Part shown: one piece after another, positions 20,804-28,937 of the stretch | Numbering within the stretch: position 1 is the first letter of the stretch | Layout of the letters: the number at the start of each line of letters is the position of its first letter | Source of the DNA: CAZCEC01 sp964497615 | GTDB taxonomy: Bacteria > Chloroflexota > Anaerolineae > Anaerolineales > UBA6663 | Assembly (NCBI GenBank): GCA_964497615.1 | Contig: CAZCEC010000062.1 | Coordinates: forward strand, 1 to 40,201 | Direction: 5' to 3' | Length of the DNA: 40,201 nucleotides | Position numbers and translations under genes: made by a program | The notes under the pieces: model-generated | Told to the model about the DNA's origin: nothing | The model's input: the letters and a program-made list of their open reading frames with translations, nothing else | The model's database searches: none

Positions 20804-23247
20804 CTACTCGCCAAGCACAACTTCGACGGCATGGGTTTGCCCGTCGGCGTAGGCCGGGATCACGGCGCCCGCCACGGGGCTGCCATCCACGGTCAGCGAT
20901 TTTACGCCCCGGCTGACGCGCGCCGGGTTTTGGACATCGATCTCGTAGCGCGCCCCGCGAAAGCGGCGGGTGACGCGAAAGCCGGGCCAGTCCGCCGGGA
21001 TGGATGGGTCCACCCGCAGGCCGCCCGCCTCCGGGCGCAGGCCCAGAATCCAGTGCGTGGCCATGCGGTGCAGCCACTGCGCCGAGCCGGTATACCAGGT
21101 CCAGCCGCCGCGGCCGTAGAATTCCGATAGCGGGCCGTCGATGTTGCCGGGCGTCACGTACGGTTCGGCCCGGTAGGTGTCAATATCGCGGCTGCGGTTG
21201 GGCGGGCAGATGCGGCGGTAGGCCTCGTAGGCCAGGCCGGGCTGGCCGGCCAGGGTGTAGGCCCACACTGACCAGGTGGCGGCGTGGGTGTAGACGCCGC
21301 CGTTCTCGCGCAAGCCGGGCGCGTAGCGGGTCACATAGCCGATGTCGGGGCGCGGCTGGGTGAAGGCCGGGTAGTTGAGCAGGGTGCCGTAGTCCTTCAG
21401 CAGATAATCCGTCACTGATTGCATGGCCGACTGGGCGCGCTCCGGGCTGGCCGCGCCGCTGATGACGGCCCAGATGTTGGGCATCAGGAAGATTTGGCCT
21501 TCCGCATTGGCGCGCGCGCCAAGGGGCAGGCCGTCGTCGGTGGTGGCTTGCAGATACCAGGCGCCGTCCCAGCCGTGGCGGTTCAGCGCCTCGCCCACGC
21601 TCTCGCGCACAACGGCGCAGCGCTCCGCGAAGCGCGCGTCGCCGCGCCGCTGGGCCAGGGGGATGAACTGGCCCAGGATCAGGTACAGGAACTCCGCCAC
21701 CCAGAAGCTCTCGCCGCGCAGGCGGGTGCCCACCGCGCTCAGCCCGTCGTTCCAGTCGTGGTCGCCCATCAGGGGCACGCCGCGGGGCGAGAAGCGTGAG
21801 AACGAACGCTCAATCGCGCGCCGGCAGTGCTCGTAGAGCGAGGCCGCCGGGCCGTTGAGGAAGGGCACCATCTCGTCCAGGATGGCGTCGTCAGCGGTTT
21901 CCCGCAGATAGGCGTCGAGGATGAAGGGCAGCCAGAGCAGGTCGTCGGAGCAGTTGGTGCGCGGGCCGCCGCCGCGGATGGAAAACCACCAGTGGTAGAC
22001 GTCGCCCTCGACGAACTGCTGGGCGGCGTGGAGCAGGATCTGCTTCCGGGCGTGGGCCGGGTCGCCCACCAGGAAGATCTGGCAGTCCTGCAATTGGTCG
22101 CGAAAGCCATAGCCGGCTGAGACCTGGTACAACGCCGACTTGCCCCACAGGCGGCACGAGATCGCCTGGTATTTGCACCAGTCGTTGGTCATGAAGTTGA
22201 GGGCTTCGTCGGGGGTCTCCACCCGCTCGCCCTCCAGGTGGCAGGCCCAAAATTCGCGGACGGCTTGCAGGGTCTGGTCGCTCTGCGGGACNNNNNNNNN
22301 NCGAGCCCAGGATCGCGCAGGACGGCACCGAAGAGGTCGCTCTGCGCGACGCCCGTGTAGCGCTGGATCAGATCGGCGGCGTCTTCCCGGCCGTCCTCGG
22401 CCGCGCCCAGGGTGAAGACCACGGTCTTGGCCTGGCCCGGTTCGAGCGCGACCGCCACCTGGAGGGCCGCTATCGCATCCCCAAAGCGGCCGGTGCGGCC
22501 CGCCAGCCGCTCGGCCAGCATGGCCTGGGGCTGGTCGTCGTTGCGGTACAGGCCCAGGAACGACTCCTTGTCGCAGTCGAACGACTTGAGCGGCTCGCTG
22601 GCGGCCATGAAGGCGGTGTAGGGCCAGGGGGTGTTATTGTGCCGGCCCAACTCGTCGGGAAAGTTCCACAGGTTCTTGCGCGCATACACGGCGCGGGCGG
22701 CCGGGTCGGCGGAGGTCTCGATGAATAGCTTGTGAAACTCGCGGTGCTCGTCTGGCGCGAAGCCCAGCAGCCACTCGGCGTATGAGGTAACATCCAATTC
22801 GCGCGCCTCGGGGCTGAGGTTGCTCAGCGTCAGGCGGAAAACCTGCACCGGGGCGTGGGGGGCGACGAAGACCGTCAGGGTGCTCTCGATGTCTTCGATG
22901 CGCTGGGTGAAGGTGGAGTAGCCCAGCCCGTGCGCCACGCGGAAGGCCTGGCAGGGGCGCATGACGGGCTTGTAGGTGGCGGACCAGAAGCGGCCGCGCT
23001 TCAGGTCGCGGAGGTAGAAGTACTGGCCCCAGTTGTCTTTGATGAGGTCTTGGAAGGAACGGGTGAGGCGGTTTTGGCCGGCGTTGCCGCGCCAGCAGTA
23101 GCCGGAGCCGGTCTGGGAGATCATCATCCCAAAGTCGCCGTTGGAGATGACGTTGCCCCAGGGGCGGGGGGTGAGGGGCGTGGTGATCACGTACTCCCGC
23201 CCGTCGGGCGAAAAACCACCGTAAGCGCTCTCGAACTTCAGACTCAA
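20804..23247 (-). CDS. GH94 glycoside phosphorylase, interrupted by an assembly gap
   Basis: GH94 enzymes reversibly phosphorolyse beta-glucosides (cellobiose, laminaribiose, beta-1,2-oligoglucans) to glucose 1-phosphate. The N-terminal part has TPLTPRPWGNVISNGDFGMMIS, TGSGYCWRGNAGQNRLT and YFYLRDLKRGRFWSA. After the gap come VETPDEALNFMTNDWCKYQ, the DHDWNDGL motif that carries the general-acid Asp (bases 21746-21757), and RGESFWVAEF. About 810 residues in total is normal for the family, and no signal peptide is present, so it is cytoplasmic. The ten N at 22292-22301 break the reading frame; the flanks are continuous in family terms, so I treat it as one gene. It is the first gene of the operon, transcribed from the promoter at 23344-23372. 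A beta-1,2 specificity is suggested only by the GH144-type neighbours. Confidence 0.88.
22292..22301. other. Assembly gap of 10 N inside the GH94 gene
   Basis: Ten N bases join two contigs. The 12-mer GGTCGCTCTGCG occurs on both sides, at 22276-22287 and 22335-22346. The frames on either side differ by one as written. Confidence 0.99.
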
Positions 23248-23325
23248 GTCAGCCTCTGGGAGGGCGGGCGCAACGAGCCGGGGCAGGGCGTGGTCACCAT
23301 CTCGAAAAATGGCGTATTTGTGCTA

Positions 23326-23341
23326 AATGAAACGTTTCATT
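23326..23341. promoter_or_regulatory. LacI-type operator palindrome between GH94 and GH1
   Basis: AATGAAACGTTTCATT is a perfect 16-bp palindrome with the central CG and the AAACGTTT core typical of LacI/GalR-family operators. It lies immediately downstream of the minus-strand -10 box, where a bound repressor would block initiation. TGTGCTA at 23319-23325 and TAGCACA at 23348-23354 form a second, wider inverted repeat around it. The LacI gene at 5895-6944 is the obvious candidate to bind it. Confidence 0.8.
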
Positions 23342-23343
23342 GT

Positions 23344-23372
23344 AAAATAGCACAGTCGAAATCGTTTGTCAA
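23344..23372 (-). promoter_or_regulatory. Sigma-70-type promoter of the GH94-to-GH35 operon
   Basis: On the minus strand TTGACA (complement of 23367-23372) is followed after 17 bases by TATTTT (complement of 23344-23349). The predicted start of transcription falls inside the LacI-type palindrome. About 90 bases of leader precede the GH94 ATG. On the plus strand TAAAAT at 23343-23348 could serve as a -10 for the GH1 gene, with a weak TTGTGC 19 bases upstream, so the two promoters may overlap. Confidence 0.72.
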
Positions 23373-23433
23373 TATTGTGCAATTCGGAGCGGAGTAGTCC
23401 GTCCCAAAATCCACCCCCAAAGCGAGGCCAGCC

Positions 23434-24744
23434 ATGTACGATGTCTTCAGCCTGCCCCCCGTCAGCTTTCCGGCTGGTTTTCTGTGGGGCAGCGCCACCG
23501 CCGCTCACCAGGTTGAGGGCGACAACGTCCACTCCCAGGCCTGGCATGAGGAGCAGCAGGAGGCATTCTGGCGCGACGACCCGGAGCGCAAGTTCCGCGC
23601 GCCCTCCGGCAAGGCCTGCGACCACTACCGGCTCTACCGGGAGGACGTGAACCTGCTGGCCGAGTTGGGCCACCCCGCCTACCGCTTCTCCATCGAGTGG
23701 AGCCGCATCGAGCCAGCGGAGGGCGCCTGGGACCAGGCGGCCGTGGACCACTACGTGGACCTGCTGGCGCGGCTGAACGAGCGCGGCCTCCGGCCCTTCG
23801 TCACCCTGCATCACTTCACGCATCCGTTGTGGTTCGAGCAGGCCGGCGGCTTTCGCCAGCGCGACAACCTGCGCTACTTCGAGCGCTACCTGCGCCGGCT
23901 GCTGCCGCAGATTGCGGAGCACGTCAGCGGCTGGAATGTGATCAATGAGTTCAACCAGTGGGGCGGGTTCGGCCAGTCCGCCGAGGCCGGGGCCTACAAG
24001 TTCAACATGCTGCGCGCCCACGCGCTGGGCTACCACCTCATCAAGCGCCACTCGGCCGCCCCGGTGAGCAGCGCCCACGCCTTCATCCACTGGTTCCCGC
24101 GCCGCTTCCACGACACCCTCGACCAGCGCATGACGGGGCTGGTTGATTTCGCCACCAACGAGTTCTTTTTTCACGCCCTGCGGACGGGTGAACTGGCCTA
24201 TCCCTATCTGGATGCCGAGTACGACCCGGACGTGAAGGGGGCCCTGGACTTCTGGGCCGTCAACCACTACACGCGCCACATGGTGGACGCCCGCCGCGCC
24301 GGGGTGGAGGGCGCCCGCTTCCGGCACAAGACCCTGAAGCTGATCCCGATGGACTTCTACCTGGAGGAGTTCTATCCCGAAGGGCTGGTGGCGAACCTGG
24401 AGCGCCTGAAGGACTATCCGGTCTACATCACCGAGAACGGCTGCGCGGCCGACGACGACCGCTTCCGGATCGTCTATGTCGCGCTGCAGCTTTCCGCTAT
24501 GCAGGAGGCGCTGGAGCGCGGCGTGGACCTGCGCGGCTACTTCTACTGGTCGCTGATGGACAACTACGAGTGGGGGTCGTTCCTGCCGCGCTTCGGCCTG
24601 GTGGCGGTGGACTTTGAGACCTTCCAGCGCACGCCCAAGCCCAGCGCCCTGTTCTACCGCGACGTGATTCGCCAGAACGGGTTCGACGCGGCATTGCTGC
24701 GGCGCCACCTGTCGGAATTGCCCACGCTGTCCCTCGGCCGGTGA
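23434..24744 (+). CDS. GH1 family beta-glycosidase
   Basis: The 436-residue protein is a GH1 (beta/alpha)8 barrel: FPAGFLWGSATAAHQVEGD at 12-30, YRFSIEWSRIEP at 83-94, the acid/base site NVINEFNQ with Glu172, and the nucleophile in YITENG with Glu334. It ends with FYWSLMDNYEWGSFLPRFGLVAVD. GH1 enzymes hydrolyse beta-glucosides or beta-galactosides. There is no signal peptide, so it should act in the cytoplasm on imported di- or oligosaccharides. The usual NEP motif is NEF here, a notable change next to the catalytic Glu. It is divergent from the glycan operon and shares its LacI-type operator, so it is probably co-regulated. GCGAGG about 8 bases before the ATG is the likely ribosome site. Confidence 0.93.
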   Translation: MYDVFSLPPVSFPAGFLWGSATAAHQVEGDNVHSQAWHEEQQEAFWRDDPERKFRAPSGKACDHYRLYREDVNLLAELGHPAYRFSIEWSRIEPAEGAWDQAAVDHYVDLLARLNERGLRPFVTLHHFTHPLWFEQAGGFRQRDNLRYFERYLRRLLPQIAEHVSGWNVINEFNQWGGFGQSAEAGAYKFNMLRAHALGYHLIKRHSAAPVSSAHAFIHWFPRRFHDTLDQRMTGLVDFATNEFFFHALRTGELAYPYLDAEYDPDVKGALDFWAVNHYTRHMVDARRAGVEGARFRHKTLKLIPMDFYLEEFYPEGLVANLERLKDYPVYITENGCAADDDRFRIVYVALQLSAMQEALERGVDLRGYFYWSLMDNYEWGSFLPRFGLVAVDFETFQRTPKPSALFYRDVIRQNGFDAALLRRHLSELPTLSLGR

Positions 24745-24791
24745 GGCCGCCTGGCGAACCGCCGGGCTGCGTTCTGCGTATCATAGGCAGC

Positions 24792-26003
24792 ATGACTGCC
24801 CGGCTGACACGACGGTGTGCTACTCTCCTCTGTGCCTGCCTGGCGCTGGCGGCGTGCGCCGCGCCCACGCCGCCCCCATCCCCCGCGCCGCCGCCCTCCC
24901 CCACCTTCTCGCCCGCCGAGAGCCGCCCACCGGCTACCCTCCCCGGCGAGTTCACCACCGACTTCACGCGCCATTCCGTCCCCTACACCGAGCTCATCTC
25001 CGGCGGCCCGCCCAAGGACGGCATTCCCAGCATCGACGCGCCCCAGTTCGTCACCCCGGCCGAGGCCGACGCCTGGCTGGACCCCGTGGAGCCGGTCGTC
25101 CTGATGGAGCTAAACGGCGAGGCCCGCGCTTACCCGCTCCAGATCCTCACCTGGCACGAGCTGGTCAACGACACCCTCGGCGGCGTTCCCGTCACCGTCA
25201 CCTTCTGCCCCTTGTGCAACACCGCCGCGGTCTTCGAGCGCATCGTGGCCGGGCAGGTGCTGGACTTCGGCTCCTCGGGCCGCCTGCGCTACGCTAACCT
25301 GGTGATGTACGACCGGCAGACCGAAAGCTGGTGGCAGCAGGCCACCGGCGAGGCCATCGTGGGCGAGCTGACGGGCGCGCAACTCAACTTCTTTCCCGCC
25401 GCCATCGTGAGCTGGCAGGATTTTCTCGACGCTCACCCGCACGGACTGGTGCTCTCGCGCGAGACCGGTTACAACCGCGACTATGGCCGCAACCCCTACA
25501 GCGGCTACGACGATTTCAACCAGTCGCCCTTCCTATCCTACGGCTGGGTGGCCTCCTATCGCGGCCCCGTCATCTCCGCTGCCCTGCCGCCCATCGCGCG
25601 CGTGCTCACCGTGGCCCGCGACGAGGATGCCGTCGCCTATCCCTATGAATTGCTGGAAGAGGAGCAGGTCGTGAACGATACGGTGGGCGGGCAGGATATC
25701 GTCGTCTTTTGGGCGGCCGGCACTGCCTCGGCGCTGGACGAGCGCCTGATCGCCGATGGGCGCGACGTGGGGGCCGCCGCCGCCTACGCCCGCGCGCTGG
25801 ACGATCAGCCGCTGACGTTTCAACTGCTGGACGGCCACCTGCTCGATCTCGAGACCGGCAGCGAGTGGAACGTGCTGGGCGTGGCCGTCGCTGGTCCGCT
25901 GGCAGGCCGGCAGCTCATGCCGGTGGTCGCCCTCAATCACTTCTGGTTTTCGTGGGCGGCCTTCCGGCCCGAGACCCGCATCTACGCCGGGGCCGGCCCG
26001 TAG
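24792..26003 (+). CDS. DUF3179 domain lipoprotein
   Basis: From the ATG at 24792 the protein has 403 residues. Its lipoprotein signal ends in LAAC (Cys22), and a Pro/Ser-rich linker reaches about residue 50. The remainder matches DUF3179: PVVLMELNGEARAYPLQILTWHELVND, the TFCPLCNTA motif, DFGSSGRLRYANLVMYDRQTESWWQQ, and a late NHFWFSWAAFRPET. The family is common in Chloroflexota and other soil or marine bacteria and its function is not known. The CPLC motif could bind metal or form a disulfide, which is speculative. An upstream ATG at 24741 overlaps the GH1 stop and would put extra residues before the signal peptide, so it was not used. Confidence 0.88.
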   Translation: MTARLTRRCATLLCACLALAACAAPTPPPSPAPPPSPTFSPAESRPPATLPGEFTTDFTRHSVPYTELISGGPPKDGIPSIDAPQFVTPAEADAWLDPVEPVVLMELNGEARAYPLQILTWHELVNDTLGGVPVTVTFCPLCNTAAVFERIVAGQVLDFGSSGRLRYANLVMYDRQTESWWQQATGEAIVGELTGAQLNFFPAAIVSWQDFLDAHPHGLVLSRETGYNRDYGRNPYSGYDDFNQSPFLSYGWVASYRGPVISAALPPIARVLTVARDEDAVAYPYELLEEEQVVNDTVGGQDIVVFWAAGTASALDERLIADGRDVGAAAAYARALDDQPLTFQLLDGHLLDLETGSEWNVLGVAVAGPLAGRQLMPVVALNHFWFSWAAFRPETRIYAGAGP

Positions 26004-26010
26004 GCGGCCC

Positions 26011-26781
26011 ATGCGCCTCGCCTTCCACAAGCTCCCTGGCGATCTCGCCCTCGGCGTCCTCTTCTTCTGGAAGTTCTCAATCACCGCCTCGCGCCGGGCC
26101 GCGCTCACCGATCACTTCATCCCCGAGCTGTTCTTCGATTACGTCCTGGTGCGCCGGGGCGCCGTTGCCTGCGCGGGCCAGTCCCTGCCGCCCCAGTCGC
26201 TCAGGACCCTGCACACTCGCCCGCTCACATTCACCTACACCACGCCCCTGGTGCTGTACGGCGCGCGCCTCAGCCTGGACTTCGCCGAGCACTTCTGGGA
26301 GCCGGAACTGCCGGCCAATGTGTTCCTGCCGCAAGCCTGGGCCAGCCCGCGCCCCGCCGCCCTGGCAGATTTCGCCGCCCAGCTTGCGCGCACCCTGCGC
26401 GCCCGCCGCGCCCGCAAGGCGCCCTATCCGATGCTGACGCCCGCCCTGGACGAGTCCGCCTGGCTGGCCGCCTACTCGCCGCGCCACAAGCGCCGCCTGT
26501 ATCAATCCGTTTTCGGCCTCAGCCGCCAGCAGTTGCTGGGGCTGCGCGCCGTCCACGCCTTCCTGGAGCAGACCTGCGACTTCGGGCCGCGCCTGCCGCG
26601 CATCATCGGCCACGTCAACCCGGAGGTCTTCTACGACCAGCCGCACCTCAACCGCACCTTCAAGAAGTTCACCGGCCGCTCGCCCCTGGAATACTTCGAG
26701 ACCAGCACGCTCCTGCAGGACAACTTAATGGCCGCTTCGTACAATGCGCCCGCTGCGGAAAGGGATACACTCCCGCCATGA
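26011..26781 (+). CDS. AraC-like transcriptional regulator
   Basis: The protein has 256 residues. The N-terminal part (HFIPELFFDYVLVRRG, TYTTPLVLYGARLSLDFAEHFW) resembles the DUF6597-type sensory domain found before AraC helix-turn-helix regions. Near the C-terminus FYDQPHLNRTFKKFTGRSPLEYF matches the second AraC helix-turn-helix and its conserved GxSPxxY end. SPRHKRRLYQSVFGLSRQQLLGL sits where a linker and the first DNA-binding helices are expected, but the first helix-turn-helix is weak. It starts 7 bases after the DUF3179 stop with AGGCGG before the ATG, and overlaps the DUF1801 start as ATGA. It may regulate this small plus-strand operon; the ligand is unknown. Confidence 0.8.
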   Translation: MRLAFHKLPGDLALGVLFFWKFSITASRRAALTDHFIPELFFDYVLVRRGAVACAGQSLPPQSLRTLHTRPLTFTYTTPLVLYGARLSLDFAEHFWEPELPANVFLPQAWASPRPAALADFAAQLARTLRARRARKAPYPMLTPALDESAWLAAYSPRHKRRLYQSVFGLSRQQLLGLRAVHAFLEQTCDFGPRLPRIIGHVNPEVFYDQPHLNRTFKKFTGRSPLEYFETSTLLQDNLMAASYNAPAAERDTLPP

Positions 26782-27137
26782 CCCACACCCCCTCCCAAAA
26801 CGACATCGTCAACGACTATCTGGCCGCCCTCGAGCCGGACATCGCCCCGCTATTCCACGCCGTGCGGGCCGCCGTCCTGGCCGCCGGCCCGTCCTTCAAC
26901 GAGAGCATCAAATGGAAGAACTGCCTCGTCTACGCCACCACCCGCAACCACATCCAGACGGTCGTCGGCAAGGGCAAGATTTCACTCATCTTCTTCGACG
27001 GCGCGGCGCTGGACGACAAGCACGGCCTGCTGGAGGGTGAGGGCAGCAAGGCGCGCACCCTGCGCATCACCTCGCCGCAGTTCAGCAAGACCGCCCTGCG
27101 CGACTACGTCAAGCAGACCCTGAAGAACGCTAAATAG
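26778..27137 (+). CDS. DUF1801 domain protein
   Basis: This 119-residue cytoplasmic protein has the DUF1801/YdhG-like pattern: VNDYLAALEPDIAPLFHAVRAAVLAAGP, then ESIKWKNCLVYA, IQTVVGKGKISLIFFDGAAL and a Lys-rich C-terminal helix. The start overlaps the AraC-like stop as ATGA, so the two are probably translationally coupled. No biochemical role is established for the family. Such genes often sit beside SRPBCC and regulator genes, as here. Confidence 0.85.
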   Translation: MTHTPSQNDIVNDYLAALEPDIAPLFHAVRAAVLAAGPSFNESIKWKNCLVYATTRNHIQTVVGKGKISLIFFDGAALDDKHGLLEGEGSKARTLRITSPQFSKTALRDYVKQTLKNAK

Positions 27138-27140
27138 CTC

Positions 27141-27557
27141 ATGCGCCGCTACACCGCCTCCGCCCTCATCCACGCCGCCCCTGAGAAAGTCTGGACGATC
27201 CTCACGGACGCCGCCGGCTATCCGCGCTGGGACAAGACCATGAACCGCATCGAGGGCCGGCTGGCCCTGGGCGAGACGGTCAAGTTCTTCACCAGGCTCA
27301 GCGAGCGGGCCTTCCCGGTCCAGGTCACCGTCTTCGACCCCGCCCGCCGGCTCGCGCTCACCGGCGGCCTGCCCCTGGGCCTGTTCAAGTCCGAGCGCAC
27401 GCACACCCTGGCGCCGGCCCCCGGCGGCCACACCGCGTTTACGACCGAGGAGATTTTCAGCGGGCCGTTACTGCCGGTCTTCGGCCGCAGCATCCCCGAC
27501 CTGACGGAGAATTTTCAAGGTTTCGTCCTGGCCCTCAAAGCCGAGTCCGAAAAGTAG
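27141..27557 (+). CDS. SRPBCC (START-like) domain protein
   Basis: The 138-residue protein fits the SRPBCC fold: an initial strand ASALIHAAPEKVWTILTDAAGYPRWDKTMNRIEG, central strands around VKFFTRLSERAFPVQVTVF, and a closing long helix IPDLTENFQGFVLALKAESEK. The fold makes a deep hydrophobic pocket that binds small lipophilic ligands; the ligand here is unknown. It starts 3 bases after the DUF1801 stop, in the same operon. Its last two codons and stop (GAA AAG TAG) form the left edge of a 34-bp element that is repeated 59 bases downstream. Confidence 0.88.
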   Translation: MRRYTASALIHAAPEKVWTILTDAAGYPRWDKTMNRIEGRLALGETVKFFTRLSERAFPVQVTVFDPARRLALTGGLPLGLFKSERTHTLAPAPGGHTAFTTEEIFSGPLLPVFGRSIPDLTENFQGFVLALKAESEK

Positions 27558-27641
27558 CCGGCGGCTTACGTCCGCCGCGCCGTGCTGCCGCCCTCGCGGC
27601 AATGGCTGAAAAGTAGCCGGCGGATTTACTCCGCCGCGCCG
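27549..27641. repeat. Two copies of a 34-bp hairpin element after the SRPBCC gene
   Basis: Copies lie at 27549-27582 and 27608-27641, offset 59 bases. Each has GAAAAGTAGCCGGCGG, a variable 6-base loop (CTTACG or ATTTAC) and TCCGCCGCGCCG, so CGGCGG can pair with CCGCCG. The first copy includes the end of the SRPBCC gene. They may act as a factor-independent hairpin without a U tract or as a REP-like element. Bases 27558-27760 show no gene. Confidence 0.8.
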
Positions 27642-27760
27642 CCCCCTGAACCTCCCCGCCCGCCCGCGAGTAAGTTCCTCGACTGGCCGCCCGCCGCGGC
27701 CCGATGCCAGAAGCCTTGTCGAGATGCGGCGGCGGCGCGTGTTGCGCTCGGAGACGATGC

Positions 27761-28768
27761 TTGAAACCCCACCTTGCCTGGCTCTTGTGTGTTCTTTACC
27801 TCGCTGCCTGCGCCGCGCCCTCCGCGCCCGCGCCCACCCGCACACCCGCCGTCCCCGTGCCCACCGCGACTCTGCCGCCAACCGAGCCGCCCCCGCCCGA
27901 CCCCACCGCTACCCCCGCGCCATCCACAACGCCAGCGCCCGCGCCGATGGACACGGCTGCGCCCGCCCAACCCAGCGCTCAGCCGCCCGCCTCCGAAATG
28001 GCCCTCATCCCCGCCGGTCCGTTTACCATGGGCAGCGACCAGGCCACGGCGCTGGCCGAGTGCGACAAGTATTTCACCGGCTGCGACCATCAGGCGTGGT
28101 ACCTTAACGAGGGCCCTATCCACGACGTGGCCCTGGACGCCTTCTACCTCGACCTCTACGAAGTGACCAACGCCCAGTATCAGGCCTGCGTCGCGGCGGG
28201 CGCCTGCACGCCGCCGCGCCAGAACGGCTCCGCCACGCGCGCCGCCTACCACGACGACCCGGCCTTCGCGGACTATCCGGTGATCTGGGTGGGGTGGGAC
28301 CAGGCCGGCGGCTATTGCGCCTGGCGCGGCGCGCGGCTGCCTACCGAGGCCGAATGGGAGAAGGCCGCGCGCGGGACCGATGCCCGGTTGTATCCGTGGG
28401 GCAACGCGTTCGAGACCGGCGCCGGCAACTTCTGTGACCTCAACTGCGAGGAACCATGGGCCAACCCCGCCTTTGACGATGGTTACGCCGACACCGCCCC
28501 CGTCGGCAGCTACGCCCTCGGCCTCAGCCCGTTTGGCCTGCACGATATGGGCGGCAATGTGAACGAGTGGGTGGCCGACCGCTACCAGCCCGACTACTAT
28601 TCCATCTCTCCCGCCGAGAACCCGCCCGGCCCTGACATCGGCGCGCGGCGCGTCATCCGCGGCGGCTCGTTCCACACCCCGGCCCAGGGCCTGCGTGCCA
28701 CCGCCCGCCCCCTCAGCGACCCCGCCGCCGACCACATCGGCTTCCGCTGCGCCCGTGCCGGGAGCTGA
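27761..28768 (+). CDS. SUMF1/formylglycine-generating-enzyme-like lipoprotein, catalytic cysteines missing
   Basis: I choose the TTG at 27761, with GGAG 8 bases upstream; it gives a short lipoprotein signal ending in LAAC (Cys17). An ATG at 27704 is the alternative and adds a Cys/Arg-rich extension. A Pro/Thr/Ala-rich tether runs to about residue 85. The rest is a sulfatase-modifying-factor fold: MALIPAGPFTMGSDQ, FYLDLYEVTNAQYQACV, RLPTEAEWEKAARG, LYPWGNAF, GLHDMGGNVNEWVADRY, RRVIRGGSF and HIGFRCARA. Active formylglycine-generating enzymes have two cysteines after RGGSF; here the segment is RGGSFHTPAQGLRATARP, without them. It is therefore probably a non-catalytic, surface-attached binding or structural protein. 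Other SUMF1-fold roles cannot be excluded. Confidence 0.85.
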   Translation: MKPHLAWLLCVLYLAACAAPSAPAPTRTPAVPVPTATLPPTEPPPPDPTATPAPSTTPAPAPMDTAAPAQPSAQPPASEMALIPAGPFTMGSDQATALAECDKYFTGCDHQAWYLNEGPIHDVALDAFYLDLYEVTNAQYQACVAAGACTPPRQNGSATRAAYHDDPAFADYPVIWVGWDQAGGYCAWRGARLPTEAEWEKAARGTDARLYPWGNAFETGAGNFCDLNCEEPWANPAFDDGYADTAPVGSYALGLSPFGLHDMGGNVNEWVADRYQPDYYSISPAENPPGPDIGARRVIRGGSFHTPAQGLRATARPLSDPAADHIGFRCARAGS

Positions 28769-28797
28769 GGCGTAGGGCCCCTTTCTCACCACTTCTC

Positions 28798-28827
28798 ACC
28801 GCTGAGCACGCGGAGCGCGCGGAGAAA
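28798..28827. repeat. Triple 9-bp tandem repeat, first dispersed copy
   Basis: After ACC come three 9-mers: GCTGAGCAC, GCGGAGCGC and GCGGAGAAA. The same arrangement recurs at 39983-40012. It is followed to about 28975 by CTTCGTC and GTCGTCGGT runs. The 28769-28937 interval has no supported gene. Confidence 0.85.
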
Positions 28828-28937
28828 AGCAATAAGTCATCCAGCAATCTGTCGTCGTTTGCTTACCGCCTTCGTCTTTCGTCTTCCCTCCGCGCCTGAC
28901 GTGCCGCCCGCCTCGCCCGCCGTCCTTCGTCCGCCTT

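Noticed and set aside
22189..22415. A frameshift or pseudogene in the GH94 gene
   Set aside because: The frame change coincides with the N run, whose length is arbitrary; family sequence is continuous on both sides.
23323..24708. A minus-strand open frame of about 460 codons opposite the GH1 gene
   Set aside because: It would run through the promoter/operator region and has no family features; GH1 catalytic motifs are on the plus strand.
27761..28768. Calling the SUMF1-fold protein a formylglycine-generating enzyme
   Set aside because: The cysteines required after RGGSF are absent.
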